From assembly GCF_016863135.1 (NCBI RefSeq), contig NZ_BOOH01000049.1, positions 109,458 to 173,457 of the forward strand: a stretch of DNA of 64,000 nucleotides, written 5' to 3'. The stretch comes from Planobispora longispora (GTDB lineage Bacteria > Actinomycetota > Actinomycetes > Streptosporangiales > Streptosporangiaceae). Shown here one piece after another: positions 15,980 to 24,101 of this stretch (position 1 is the stretch's first letter; every line of letters starts with the position of its first letter). Made by a program: the position numbers and the translations under genes. The notes under the pieces are model-generated. The model did no database searches. It was not told the origin of the DNA and worked only from the letters and a program-made list of their open reading frames with translations.

Positions 15980-17339
15980 GGGCCGGGGGGATGACGTGCC
16001 CGAGGTTGAAGGTGGTGTCCGGGTCGTAGACGCCCTTCACCTCGGCCAGCCGCCGGTGGTCCGCAGCGGTGTAGGCCGTCGCGGTCCTGGTGGTGTCGTG
16101 CAGGAAGTTCAGGAAAGCGCCGCCGGTGGCGTGGGGGCGCAGTTCGGCGGCCAGGCCGGGAGCCTCGGAGTCGACGATCACCGACAGGGCCGTGTCGCGG
16201 TGGCCGACGGGACCGGCCCCGGGCGCGGGACGGGCCATCGCGCCGCCCCAGTGCCGCACCTCCACCGTCGTCACCCGCTCCGGCGACCCCTCCGGGTCCG
16301 CGGCGCGCACCAGCGCGCCGATCACCGGGTCCGGCAGTTCCTCGAACAGGTCCACCTGCCGCGGGGCGGTGCCGCCCATCGACGCCTCGGCGTAGGGCGT
16401 CGTACGGAAGTCGTCGAGCAGCACCGGGCCCGCGGCCCGCCACAGCGGCGCGAGCGCCCGCCGGGCCTTCCCGGCCTCCCCGGCGTACATGGCCTTGATC
16501 GCCAGGACGCGCCTGCCGCGCACCGGCTCGGGGGTCTGCGGGGTGTCGGGCATCCGGGTCAGCAGGATCGCGGTGCTCAGCTCGTCGGGGGCGCCGGCGA
16601 TCCAGTCGCGGTAGAACGCCAGGGTCTCGGCCGCCCGCTCGACCGGGAAGCAGGCGGTCCCGGCGTGGACCCGGGCGACCGGGTGGAGACGGAACTCCAG
16701 CGAGGTGACCACGCCGAAGTTGCCGCCGCCCCCGCGCAGCGCCCAGAACAGGTCGGGGTGGCTGTCGGGGCTCGCCGTCACCATCCGGCCGTCGGCGGTG
16801 ACGACCTCGGCGCGCAGCACGCTGTCGGCGGCGAAGCCGTACCGGCGGGCCAGCCAGCCCAGCCCGCCGCCGAGGGTGTAGCCGGTCACGCCGACGTCCG
16901 GCGAGGACCCCGAGAGCGGCGCCAGGCCGAACGGCGCGGCGGCGGCCAGCACCCGGCCCCACTGGGCGCCGGGAGCGACCCGGGCGACGCGCCGCTCCGG
17001 GTCGATCAGCACGCCGGCCATGCCCGTGGTCTTCAGCAGCAGGCCGCCGTCGCAGGGGACGTGGGTGCCGTGCCCGGTCGCCTGGATCGCCAGCGGAAGA
17101 CCCTGCTCGCGCGCCGTGAGCACCGCGGCCCGCACGTCCTGCGGCCCGGCCGCCTCGGCCACCAGCGCGGGCCGCGGGTCGGTCACCGGGAACAGCGGGC
17201 GCCGCGCCACCTCGTAGCCGGGCTCTCCGGGCAGGTGCAGGGTCCCGGCGAACCGGCCGCGGAGGCGGCGCGCCGCACGGGTCACCGCGGAGGACGCGGC
17301 GGGCGGCGCTGGCGGAGACACGATCACTGACGCGGCCAT
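15948..17339 (-). CDS. FAD-linked oxidoreductase (PCMH/BBE berberine-bridge-like)
   Basis: The 463-residue protein has the PCMH-type FAD domain: QATGHGTHVP with the His used for covalent FAD attachment in this family, GVTGYTLGGGLGWLARRYG, and DLFWALRGGGGNFGVVTSLE. It ends in a BBE domain (VYDPDTTFNLGHVIPP). The second Cys anchor of bicovalent members is not evident. Such enzymes oxidise sugars, alkaloids or polyketides; the substrate here is unknown. It is divergent from a MarR-family gene with a palindromic operator between, so it is likely induced by a small molecule. Confidence 0.87.
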   Translation of the reverse strand: MAASVIVSPPAPPAASSAVTRAARRLRGRFAGTLHLPGEPGYEVARRPLFPVTDPRPALVAEAAGPQDVRAAVLTAREQGLPLAIQATGHGTHVPCDGGLLLKTTGMAGVLIDPERRVARVAPGAQWGRVLAAAAPFGLAPLSGSSPDVGVTGYTLGGGLGWLARRYGFAADSVLRAEVVTADGRMVTASPDSHPDLFWALRGGGGNFGVVTSLEFRLHPVARVHAGTACFPVERAAETLAFYRDWIAGAPDELSTAILLTRMPDTPQTPEPVRGRRVLAIKAMYAGEAGKARRALAPLWRAAGPVLLDDFRTTPYAEASMGGTAPRQVDLFEELPDPVIGALVRAADPEGSPERVTTVEVRHWGGAMARPAPGAGPVGHRDTALSVIVDSEAPGLAAELRPHATGGAFLNFLHDTTRTATAYTAADHRRLAEVKGVYDPDTTFNLGHVIPPAPPAAGVHAAG

Positions 17340-17387
17340 GGCGGTCGTCCTTCCGGAGGGTTATGCGATCAACGTGCTTTCACGATA

Positions 17388-17422
17388 TAGTCCTGATTCA
17401 GGACAGTCAAGAATCAGGACTA
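17388..17422. promoter_or_regulatory. MarR operator in the oxidoreductase/MarR divergent promoter
   Basis: TAGTCCTGATTC (17388-17399) and GAATCAGGACTA (17411-17422) are perfect 12-bp inverted repeats. The left half also forms the nested palindrome TCCTGAtTCAGGA at 17391-17403. The site ends 20 bp before the MarR start and lies 49 bp from the oxidoreductase start, so it can control both. Confidence 0.8.
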
Positions 17423-17442
17423 ATTTTCCGGAGGGCACGGCC

Positions 17443-17919
17443 ATGCGGCGGAGCGAGCGCAAACGACAGGACCCCGACCTGGGGATGCTGACCGGCCAGC
17501 TGCTGTTCCTGGTGCAGCAGGAGCTGTTCGAGACCCTCGCCGAGCAGGGGCACCCGCATGTCCGGCCGCGGCACGGGGCGGTGCTGGCCTATCTCGACGC
17601 CGAGGGCGTCCGGGCCACCGAGCTGTCCCGGAGATCGGGCCAGCGCAAGCAGATCGTCGGCACCATCGTCGACGAGCTGGCCGAGCTCGGTTACGTGCGC
17701 CGCGAGCCCGACCCTCAAGATCGGCGGGCCAAGCTCATCGTGCCGACGGAACACGGGATCGACGAGATCACCAAGGCGGACGCCATCCTGGCCGCCATCG
17801 AGCGGCGGCACGAGGAGGCGCTGGGCGCCCAGGTCTACGGCGACTTCAAACGCGTCCTGCGGCAGATCGCCCGGCTCCAGCGCTCCTGGCGTCAGGAGCC
17901 CGCCCCCGCGGACGGCTGA
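17443..17919 (+). CDS. MarR-family transcriptional regulator
   Basis: The 158-residue protein has the MarR winged helix: RPRHGAVLAYLDAEGVRATE, LSRRSGQRKQIVGTIVDELA as recognition helix, and LGYVRREPDPQDRRAKLIVP as wing with the conserved DxRxK. The ATG at 17443 follows a GGAGGG at suitable distance. It probably represses itself and the divergent FAD oxidoreductase through the inverted repeat at 17388-17422, releasing DNA on binding a phenolic or similar ligand. Confidence 0.87.
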   Translation: MRRSERKRQDPDLGMLTGQLLFLVQQELFETLAEQGHPHVRPRHGAVLAYLDAEGVRATELSRRSGQRKQIVGTIVDELAELGYVRREPDPQDRRAKLIVPTEHGIDEITKADAILAAIERRHEEALGAQVYGDFKRVLRQIARLQRSWRQEPAPADG

Positions 17920-17973
17920 CCGGGCCCCGTGCAGCCACGCCCGCGATCGGACGGTCCCGGCTCCCGCCCGGTC

Positions 17974-18865
17974 CTACCGCGCGCCGTCCTCCCGGGAACA
18001 TCCGGTCAGGAAGGCGCGCAGCTCGCCGGCGAGCCGTTCCGGGGCCTCCTCGGCCATGTGGTGGCCGCTCTCGATCGGGCCTCCCCGCAGGTCGCCGGCC
18101 CAGTCCCGCCAGATCGCGAGCACGTCGCCGTAGAGGTCCTCCAGGTCGTCCCGGGTCGCCCAGAGCACCAGGACCGGGCATCCGACGCGGCGGCCCGCGG
18201 CCCGGTCGGCGTCGTCGGCCGCCCGGTCCGGGCCGAGCCCCGCCCGGTAGTCCTCGCACATCGCGTGCACGGTCTCCGGGTCGTGCAGCGCCCGCCGCAG
18301 GTCCTCGTAGGCCTCCCGGCCCATCGTCCCGGGGTCGAGGCGGTACCAGGCGTCCGGGTCGGCGTTGATCACGCGCTCGGCGGGCTTGGCCGTCTGCCCG
18401 AGGAAGAACCAGTGCCACCAGCTGCTCGCGAAGGCCGCGTCGCAGCGCGCGAGCGCCTCGCCGATCGGGACGGCGTCGAGCACGGCGAGGCGGGTCACGG
18501 CCCGCGGGTGGTCCAGCGCAAGCCGCTGGGCCACGTACGCGCCCCGGTCGTGACCGGCCACGGCGAAGCGCTCATGGCCGAGCGCGCGCATCAGCGCCAC
18601 GCAGTCGCGCGCCATGGCCCGTTTGGAGTAGGGCTCGTGGTCGGATGTGCTGGGCGGCTTGGACGACTGCCCGTAGCCGCGCAGGTCCGGGCAGACGACG
18701 GTGAACTCGGTGGCGAGCAGGGGGGCGACGCGGTGCCAGGTGGCGTGGGCGCGGGGATGGCCGTGCAGGAGCAGCACGGGCGGTCCGGAACCGCCGTGCC
18801 GTGTGCCGTACCCGCAGCTCGGCCTCTCCCACATCGACGCGCTCGTCGGCGAAACCCTCGAACAT
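17974..18865 (-). pseudogene. Haloacetate dehalogenase-like alpha/beta hydrolase, frameshifted near the N-terminus
   Basis: The main frame encodes HGHPRAHATWHRVAPLLA, DLRGYGQSSKP, the nucleophile motif GHDRGAYVAQRLALDHP and the WWHWFFLGQ segment, matching haloacetate dehalogenase-type hydrolases with Asp as nucleophile. The expected N-terminus (MFEGFADERVDVGEAELRVRH) is present but in another frame. A 7-bp tandem duplication at 18796-18809 causes the shift; removing one copy joins RVRH directly to GGSGPPVLLLHGHP. Alternatively, translation could start in the second frame at the ATG at 18870 and give a 298-residue product with an aberrant first 20 residues. It is inactive, altered, or a sequencing error. 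Confidence 0.75.
18796..18809. repeat. 7-bp tandem duplication causing a frameshift
   Basis: GTGCCGT is repeated exactly at 18796-18802 and 18803-18809 inside the dehalogenase-like gene. One copy restores the frame. Confidence 0.85.
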
Positions 18866-18943
18866 CCCATCCGCCCTGCCCGGGATCCGGCCCTCCAGTA
18901 CGGCGGGCGCCGACGGGCGGGGAATCTTGCCGGGGGAATTCAT

Positions 18944-18958
18944 CGAACGTAACGTTCG
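18944..18958. promoter_or_regulatory. 15-bp palindrome just before the small plus-strand gene
   Basis: CGAACGT-A-ACGTTCG is a perfect palindrome ending 3 bp before the ATG at 18962, in the interval shared with the divergent hydrolase. Its shape fits a TetR-type operator, but no TetR gene is adjacent. Confidence 0.65.
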
Positions 18959-18961
18959 GTC

Positions 18962-19252
18962 ATGAGTGTTGTGCACCAGCCACGCGTGGCCTGGGAGGGC
19001 GCGCGCGCCTTCGTCGCCGCGGCGGACTCCGACGCCTACTGGTGGCTCACCGACGCGGTGGGGCGCTCTCTCGGAGCCGTGTACCAGCTGAACCTCGCCG
19101 AGACGCGGCTGCGCCTGCGGCGCGAGGACGCGGTGTTCGCCGAGACCGGGGCCTGGCGGGTGCGGCTGGAGGACCTGCTGCGCGCCCGTCCCGAGCTGGC
19201 GCCTCTCCTGGTGCGGCTGACCGCGGAGACGTCCGGCCGGCTCCTCCGCTGA
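18962..19252 (+). CDS. Small conserved-looking protein, function unknown
   Basis: The 96-residue product is soluble, rich in Arg, Leu and Ala, with no signal peptide and no motif I recognise. Codon use is typical of the neighbours, supporting a real gene. The start lies directly after a perfect palindrome, so the gene is probably repressed by an unseen regulator and perhaps translated from a leaderless mRNA. Confidence 0.6.
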   Translation: MSVVHQPRVAWEGARAFVAAADSDAYWWLTDAVGRSLGAVYQLNLAETRLRLRREDAVFAETGAWRVRLEDLLRARPELAPLLVRLTAETSGRLLR

Positions 19253-19271
19253 AGACGCGCCGGCTCCGCCC

Positions 19272-19652
19272 TCAGCGCAGCACGACGAAGGCGAGGGAGC
19301 CGGTGACGACGGCGAGGGAGCCGAGCCACGCGAGGAGCGCGTCGGCGCGCTCGTCGAGGGGGCGTCCCCCGTGGAGGGCGTCCTGGACCCGGTGGTAGCG
19401 CACGCCGGTGCGGGCCAGCAGGAGCGCGCCGCACAGGGCGGCCAGGGCGAAGGGGACGGCGACGAGCGGGTGGACGCCGCCGGTGCGCAGGGCGACCCCT
19501 CCGGCGCCCAGGCCGCTGACGGCCAGCATGGTGGCGGTGCGGACCCAGGCCAGGCGGGTGCGCTCGCTCTGCAGCCCCTCGTCCCAGAGTTCGGTCGTCC
19601 CCCGCTCGGCGCGGCCCCCGCGCCGGCGCCCCGCCCCGCCCCGGAAGGTCAC
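19272..19652 (-). CDS. DUF202 membrane protein
   Basis: The 126-residue protein has the DUF202 hallmark ERTRLAWVRTA near residue 30, followed by three hydrophobic segments. The function of the family is unknown. It overlaps the stop of the upstream DUF202 gene by 4 bp (ATGA), so the two are coupled and may form a heteromeric membrane complex. Confidence 0.82.
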   Translation of the reverse strand: MTFRGGAGRRRGGRAERGTTELWDEGLQSERTRLAWVRTATMLAVSGLGAGGVALRTGGVHPLVAVPFALAALCGALLLARTGVRYHRVQDALHGGRPLDERADALLAWLGSLAVVTGSLAFVVLR

Positions 19653-20011
19653 CGGCCGGTCAGGATGAGGACGAGGGCGAGCAGGGCCACGGCCGCCACG
19701 CCGTACCCGAACAGCGGGGCGAGGGCGGGCGGCGGGAGCGGGGCGGCGTGGCGCAGCGCGTGCTGGACGCGGCGCCAGCGCGGGTAGGCCATCGCGGCGG
19801 CCAGGGCGGACAGGGAGACGAGGACGACCGCGAGGAGGGTCCGCATCCAGGGCACGAAGACGTCCGGGGAGACGGCCGCCATGGCCACGCCGCCCGCGCT
19901 CAGCGCGAGCGACGTGCTCAGCCAGGTCAGGAAGGTCCGCTCGTTCGCCAGCGTGAACCGGGGGTCCGGCTCCTTTCCACGGCCGCCGTCCGGCTCTGTC
20001 GGGGTGTCCAT
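19649..20011 (-). CDS. YidH-like DUF202 membrane protein
   Basis: The 120-residue protein contains the paralogous motif NERTFLTWLSTSLAL at about 23-37 and three hydrophobic segments. It is the first gene of the two-gene DUF202 unit, and a YidH/YidG-like pairing is the usual arrangement. Function unknown. Confidence 0.82.
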   Translation of the reverse strand: MDTPTEPDGGRGKEPDPRFTLANERTFLTWLSTSLALSAGGVAMAAVSPDVFVPWMRTLLAVVLVSLSALAAAMAYPRWRRVQHALRHAAPLPPPALAPLFGYGVAAVALLALVLILTGR

Positions 20012-20077
20012 GGAATCGACGCTAGTTCAGCGACATTTCCCCTAGAGAAGGCGGGATTGCGGGAACGCGGCGGAGCG

Positions 20078-20482
20078 TCAGCCGCCGCAGGCGTTGGTGA
20101 TCTCCTGGACCCACTGCGTGCTGTCGGCGGCGACCTTCTGCGCCGCGTCGACGGCCTCATTGGCGTTGTTGACGTTGAAGCCCTCCAGGGTGGAGGACAC
20201 GCCGTCGGCGGCCTCCTTCAGCGAGGTGTTGGCGGCCTTGTCGGCCAGCTCGCCGAGGCGGGCGGCCCCGTCGTTCAGCGCCTTCTCCATCTCGGCGGGG
20301 TTGTTGATCAGGCCGGCGACCTTGGCCGCGGTCTCGGTGACGATGCCGGCGGCCTGCACGCATTCCTGCGCCTTGTCTATGCCCTGGCTCACTTCCTGGA
20401 GCTCGGAGCACCCGGTGGCCAGCAGGGCTGCGGCCAGGGCGGAAGCGGTCAGGGTGAGGGTCCTTCGCGGAAAGGATCGCAT
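20078..20482 (-). CDS. Small helical lipoprotein, function unknown
   Basis: The 134-residue product has a signal peptide with lipobox LATGC (Cys at about 25). The mature part is predicted helical and rich in Ala, Asn and Glu, with two further Cys that could pair outside the cell. It has no recognisable catalytic motif. It lies upstream of the DUF202 pair on the same strand with a 66-bp gap. Confidence 0.7.
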   Translation of the reverse strand: MRSFPRRTLTLTASALAAALLATGCSELQEVSQGIDKAQECVQAAGIVTETAAKVAGLINNPAEMEKALNDGAARLGELADKAANTSLKEAADGVSSTLEGFNVNNANEAVDAAQKVAADSTQWVQEITNACGG

Positions 20483-20607
20483 GACCCGACACTACCCAAC
20501 GGGCCGGTACGGCGGGCGTGTCCCGCGAATCGGCGCGGTGGCCCGCGCCCGCGGGCCGGCGCGGCGCGCGCCGCGCCGCGCCGGCCCGTCGTGGCCTCCC
20601 GGACGGA

Positions 20608-21906
20608 TCAGAGCTTGTCGAAGCAGGGACCGTCCATCGTGTAGGACTGCGCGGTCGAGCCGGTGAAGAAGTCCCTGACGATCGTGACGCCGGTGGGCGC
20701 CGCCTTGTCGGGCTTGTTGATCAGGGTCTGCCGGAACGTCGCGGCGTTGGGGTCGCCGGAGAAGTTGCCGGCCTCGGGGGGCAGCATGCCCTCGTAGTCG
20801 ACCGTGGTCAGCGACTTGACCGCGGCGAGCAGGCCCTTGCGGCTGATGTCTCCGCCGGCGACCATCTTCTCCAGCGCGGCCTTGAGCGGGTAGGCCCAGG
20901 CCCAGCCGGAGGTGTAGCCGTCGCTCGGGGTGACGTCGCCCAGCGCCTCGCGCATCGCCTTGTGACCGGGGGTGTCGGCGCCCCACGGCTTGCCGGGCGA
21001 CGACTGCTCGTACAGGGCCAGGATCGCCTCCGCGGCCGGGCTCTGCAGCAGCGCCGGGTTCCAGGTCGGGCCGGTGCCGATGAAACGGCCCTTGAACCCG
21101 GCGGCGGCGGACTGGCCGATCACCGCGGCGGCGTCGGCCGGGCCGGTGGTCAGGATCACCAGGTCCGGCTTGTTCTTGGTGATCTCGGTGATGGCCCGGC
21201 CCTGCTCGGTCGCGCCGGACGGGGTCTCCACGGCGGTGAACTTCAGGCCGTTCTTCTCGGCGGCGATCTTCGCCCCGGCCGCGGCGTCGGCGCCGTAGTC
21301 GCCGGCGTAGTGGACGGCCATCACGGTCTTCGGCTGGTACGTCTCCACCGCGTAGTCGACGGCGTTCATGGACTCGACGCAGTAGTTGGAGCCGGTCTCC
21401 ACGATGACGTCCTCGAACTCCCAGGCGGAGGTCCAGGACGCGGGCGCGGCGACGACGTTGTTGGCCTTCAGGTCGGCGATGATGGCCGCGGTGGTCGGCG
21501 AGCCCAGCGTCTGGGTCAGGCCGAGCACGTTGTTCTTGATCTCCTGGTAGACCTGGTTGTGCGTCTCGGGGTTGTACTTGTTGTCGCGGACGTACGCCTG
21601 CACGTCCACCTCGTACTTCCCGCCGATTCCGCCCGCTCTGTTGACCCGGTTCCAGAACGCCTTCTGCGCCTGGGTGATGGGTACGGCCAGCGCGGCGAAC
21701 GGCCCCGAGGTCAGATCGGAGATGGTGCCGAGATAGATGCACCCCTTGTTCTTGTCGACCGGAATCGGACACGGATCATTGGTGACGCCCGTGGTCACCG
21801 TGCCCTTCTGGCCCTCCTCGTCGTCCCCCCGGATGACGCCGCACGAGGACAGAAGGGCCACCAGTGACATCACGGACACGACGGTCACCAGGCGGCGCTT
21901 CGACAT
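20608..21906 (-). CDS. Branched-chain-type ABC importer substrate-binding lipoprotein
   Basis: The 432-residue protein has a signal with lipobox LLSSC (Cys at about 22) and a type I periplasmic-binding fold of the Liv/amide-binding family (TSGPFAALAVPITQAQKAFW, GGKYEVDVQAYVRDNKYNP, AVHYAGDYGADAAAG). It is the last gene of the operon running livF, livG, acyl-CoA ligase, livH, livM. Because a ligase is embedded, the ligand may be a carboxylic acid rather than an amino acid. Confidence 0.88.
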   Translation of the reverse strand: MSKRRLVTVVSVMSLVALLSSCGVIRGDDEEGQKGTVTTGVTNDPCPIPVDKNKGCIYLGTISDLTSGPFAALAVPITQAQKAFWNRVNRAGGIGGKYEVDVQAYVRDNKYNPETHNQVYQEIKNNVLGLTQTLGSPTTAAIIADLKANNVVAAPASWTSAWEFEDVIVETGSNYCVESMNAVDYAVETYQPKTVMAVHYAGDYGADAAAGAKIAAEKNGLKFTAVETPSGATEQGRAITEITKNKPDLVILTTGPADAAAVIGQSAAAGFKGRFIGTGPTWNPALLQSPAAEAILALYEQSSPGKPWGADTPGHKAMREALGDVTPSDGYTSGWAWAYPLKAALEKMVAGGDISRKGLLAAVKSLTTVDYEGMLPPEAGNFSGDPNAATFRQTLINKPDKAAPTGVTIVRDFFTGSTAQSYTMDGPCFDKL

Positions 21907-21937
21907 GGACTCAGCTCCTTCGATGCGATACGGGTTG

Positions 21938-23176
21938 TCAGTAGGAGAAGGGCCAGCTCTTCCAGTAGGCGCGGACGCGGACCCAGATGCCGAAGAGCCC
22001 TCGCGGCTCGAAGACGAGGAACAGCACGATCAGCAGGCCGTACAGGGCGACCTGGATCTGGAAGACGTTGGGCGTCTGGGTGGTGTCGGCGCTGACGAAC
22101 GGCAGCAGGGCCGGCAGCTCCTGGGTGAGGCGGGGCAGCAGGGTGATGAACAGCGCCCCGGCGATGGACCCGGAGACCGTGGCCACGCCGCCGATCAGCA
22201 CCATCGCGATGAACTGGACCGACATCAGCAGGTTGAACGAGCCCGGGTCGAAGAACCCGGTGATCGTGTACATCAGCGCGCCCGCGCAGCCCGCGTAGAA
22301 CGAGGAGATCGCGAAGGCGAGCGTCTTGTACCGGGTCAGCGGCACGCCGATCACCTCGGCGGCGATGTCGCGGTCGCGGATCGCGGAGAAGGCGCGGCCG
22401 ATCCGGGAGCGGGCGAGGTTCCGCGCGGCCACCGCGAAGACCGCCAGCAGGACGAGCATCAGCATGTAGAGCGACTGGGCCCGGGTGCCCAGCGCGCTGT
22501 CGACGTCGAAGCGGAGCCCGAACAGCTCGGGCACGGCGGCCGGGCGGCCCACCCCGGGACCGCCGGTCAGGTGGTCCCACTCCTTGAAGACGTGCTCGCC
22601 GAGGAAGACCAGACCGAGTGTGACGATCGCCAGGTAGAGACCGCGCAGCCGGGCGGCCAGCGGGGCCACGACCACTCCGGCCAGCGCCGCGGCCAGCCCG
22701 GCGGCGGGCAGCCAGACGAGCATGCTGGTGATCCCGAACCCGAGGACCCGGCCGCCGGGGTCGCCGGAGATCGCCGCCGCGGTGTAGGCGCCGATGGCGA
22801 TGAAGAAGGCGTGGCCGAGGGAGACCTGGCCGGCGTAGCCGGTGACGATGTTGAGGCCGATCGCGCCGATCGCCGCGACGTACGCGCCCGCCAGCAGGAT
22901 CAGCAGGTCGTCGGGGAGGCCGCTGAACAGGACGGCGACGCCCAGCAGCACCCCCAGCCAGACCTTCTTGGCCCGGGTGTCCAGCAGCGCCATGTCCTGG
23001 GCGTAGGACGTGTAGAGCAGGGGGCGCCCCCTCGGCCTGCGCGCCCGCCGGGCTCCGGGGGCTCCGCGGTCCCGCCGGGCGCCCCGGGCCGCGGGCTCCG
23101 CGCCGGGCTCCGCGGCGCCCGCGTCGCCGCCCGTTCCACGGGGCTCGGAGTCCGGGCCGGTCCGGGTGGTCGTCAT
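21938..23176 (-). CDS. Branched-chain-type ABC importer permease (LivM-like)
   Basis: The 412-residue permease has about ten membrane segments, with the family signature GLNIVTGYAGQVSLGHAFFI and the EAA-like AIRDRDIAAEVIGVPLTRYK. A charged, Ala/Arg/Gly-rich N-terminal extension of about 60 residues precedes the first helix and is not usual for LivM. The ATG overlaps the livH stop by 4 bp. Confidence 0.88.
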   Translation of the reverse strand: MTTTRTGPDSEPRGTGGDAGAAEPGAEPAARGARRDRGAPGARRARRPRGRPLLYTSYAQDMALLDTRAKKVWLGVLLGVAVLFSGLPDDLLILLAGAYVAAIGAIGLNIVTGYAGQVSLGHAFFIAIGAYTAAAISGDPGGRVLGFGITSMLVWLPAAGLAAALAGVVVAPLAARLRGLYLAIVTLGLVFLGEHVFKEWDHLTGGPGVGRPAAVPELFGLRFDVDSALGTRAQSLYMLMLVLLAVFAVAARNLARSRIGRAFSAIRDRDIAAEVIGVPLTRYKTLAFAISSFYAGCAGALMYTITGFFDPGSFNLLMSVQFIAMVLIGGVATVSGSIAGALFITLLPRLTQELPALLPFVSADTTQTPNVFQIQVALYGLLIVLFLVFEPRGLFGIWVRVRAYWKSWPFSY

Positions 23177-24060
23177 ACGCGTTCCACCTCCGGGGTGCCG
23201 AACAGGCCGTAGGGTCTGACCAGCAGGACCAGGAGCATGACCGCGTACGGCGTGACGATCGCGAAGTTCTGCCCCAGCCAGGGCGCGAGGTCCCCCTGGT
23301 AGGACTGGACGAGCGACTCCACGACCCCGACCACGAGCCCGCCGATCACCGCGCCGCCGAGCGAGTCGAGCCCGCCGACGATGATCGCGGGCAGCGCCTT
23401 GAGCGCGATGATCCAGGTGAGCTGGTCCACGCCCTGGCCGGTGCCGACGAAGGTCCCGGCGATGGCGGCCAGGCCCCCGGCCAGGCCCCACGACAGGGCG
23501 AAGACCGTGCCGACCGAGACGCCCTGGGCGAGCGCGGTCTCCTGGTCGAAGGCCGCCGCCCGCATGGCCAGGCCGTACCGGGTGTAGCGGAAGAACGCGA
23601 ACAGCAGCGCCACCAGCACGGCCGTGGTCAGGAACATCGCGACCCACCGCTGCTGCACGGCCAGGCCGGCGAACTCCACCGGCCGAAGCCCCCACGGGTC
23701 GCCGACCTGGCGCACGTCCAGCCCGATGAATCCGTTGACCACGACCCGGACGACGACGTCGACGCCGAGCGTGATGATCGCCACGACGAAGACGGGCCGG
23801 CCGACCATGGGGCGGATCGCGACCCGCTCGATCCCCAGGGCCAGCCCGGCCACCAGCAGCGTCGCCAGCAGCACGGCGGGGTAGAAGCCGACCGTCCCCG
23901 CCAGATAGCTGACCGCCACCGCTCCGGCGATCATGAAGGCGGGCTGGGCGAAGCTGATCACCCGCGTCGCCTTGTAGATGATCACGAATCCGAGCGCCAG
24001 CAGAGCGTAGACCGAGCCGTTGCCCAGCCCCCGGATCAGCGATTCGAGCACACCCTTCAT
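23173..24060 (-). CDS. Branched-chain-type ABC importer permease (LivH-like)
   Basis: The 295-residue permease starts MKGVLESLIRGLGNGSVYAL and has eight hydrophobic segments plus the GGLDSLGGAVIGGLVVGVVE signature of LivH. Its start overlaps the stop of the 14-codon mini-ORF by 4 bp; that mini-ORF arose by a 41-bp duplication of the ligase/livH junction. Confidence 0.88.
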   Translation of the reverse strand: MKGVLESLIRGLGNGSVYALLALGFVIIYKATRVISFAQPAFMIAGAVAVSYLAGTVGFYPAVLLATLLVAGLALGIERVAIRPMVGRPVFVVAIITLGVDVVVRVVVNGFIGLDVRQVGDPWGLRPVEFAGLAVQQRWVAMFLTTAVLVALLFAFFRYTRYGLAMRAAAFDQETALAQGVSVGTVFALSWGLAGGLAAIAGTFVGTGQGVDQLTWIIALKALPAIIVGGLDSLGGAVIGGLVVGVVESLVQSYQGDLAPWLGQNFAIVTPYAVMLLVLLVRPYGLFGTPEVERV

Positions 24061-24101
24061 CGCTCCCGGTACATCCCTTCGACTTCGAGCAACCCCTTCA
24101 T
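24057..24101 (-). CDS. 14-codon coupled mini-ORF between acyl-CoA ligase and livH
   Basis: The mini-ORF encodes MKGLLEVEGMYRER. Its ATG overlaps the ligase stop (ATGA at 24098-24101) and its stop overlaps the livH ATG (24057-24060). Its start copies the livH start and its end copies the ligase end (VEGMYRDR), so it is the product of a 41-bp tandem duplication with a few later substitutions. A ribosome leaving the ligase could translate it and pass to livH. Whether the peptide matters is unknown. Confidence 0.5.
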   Translation of the reverse strand: MKGLLEVEGMYRER

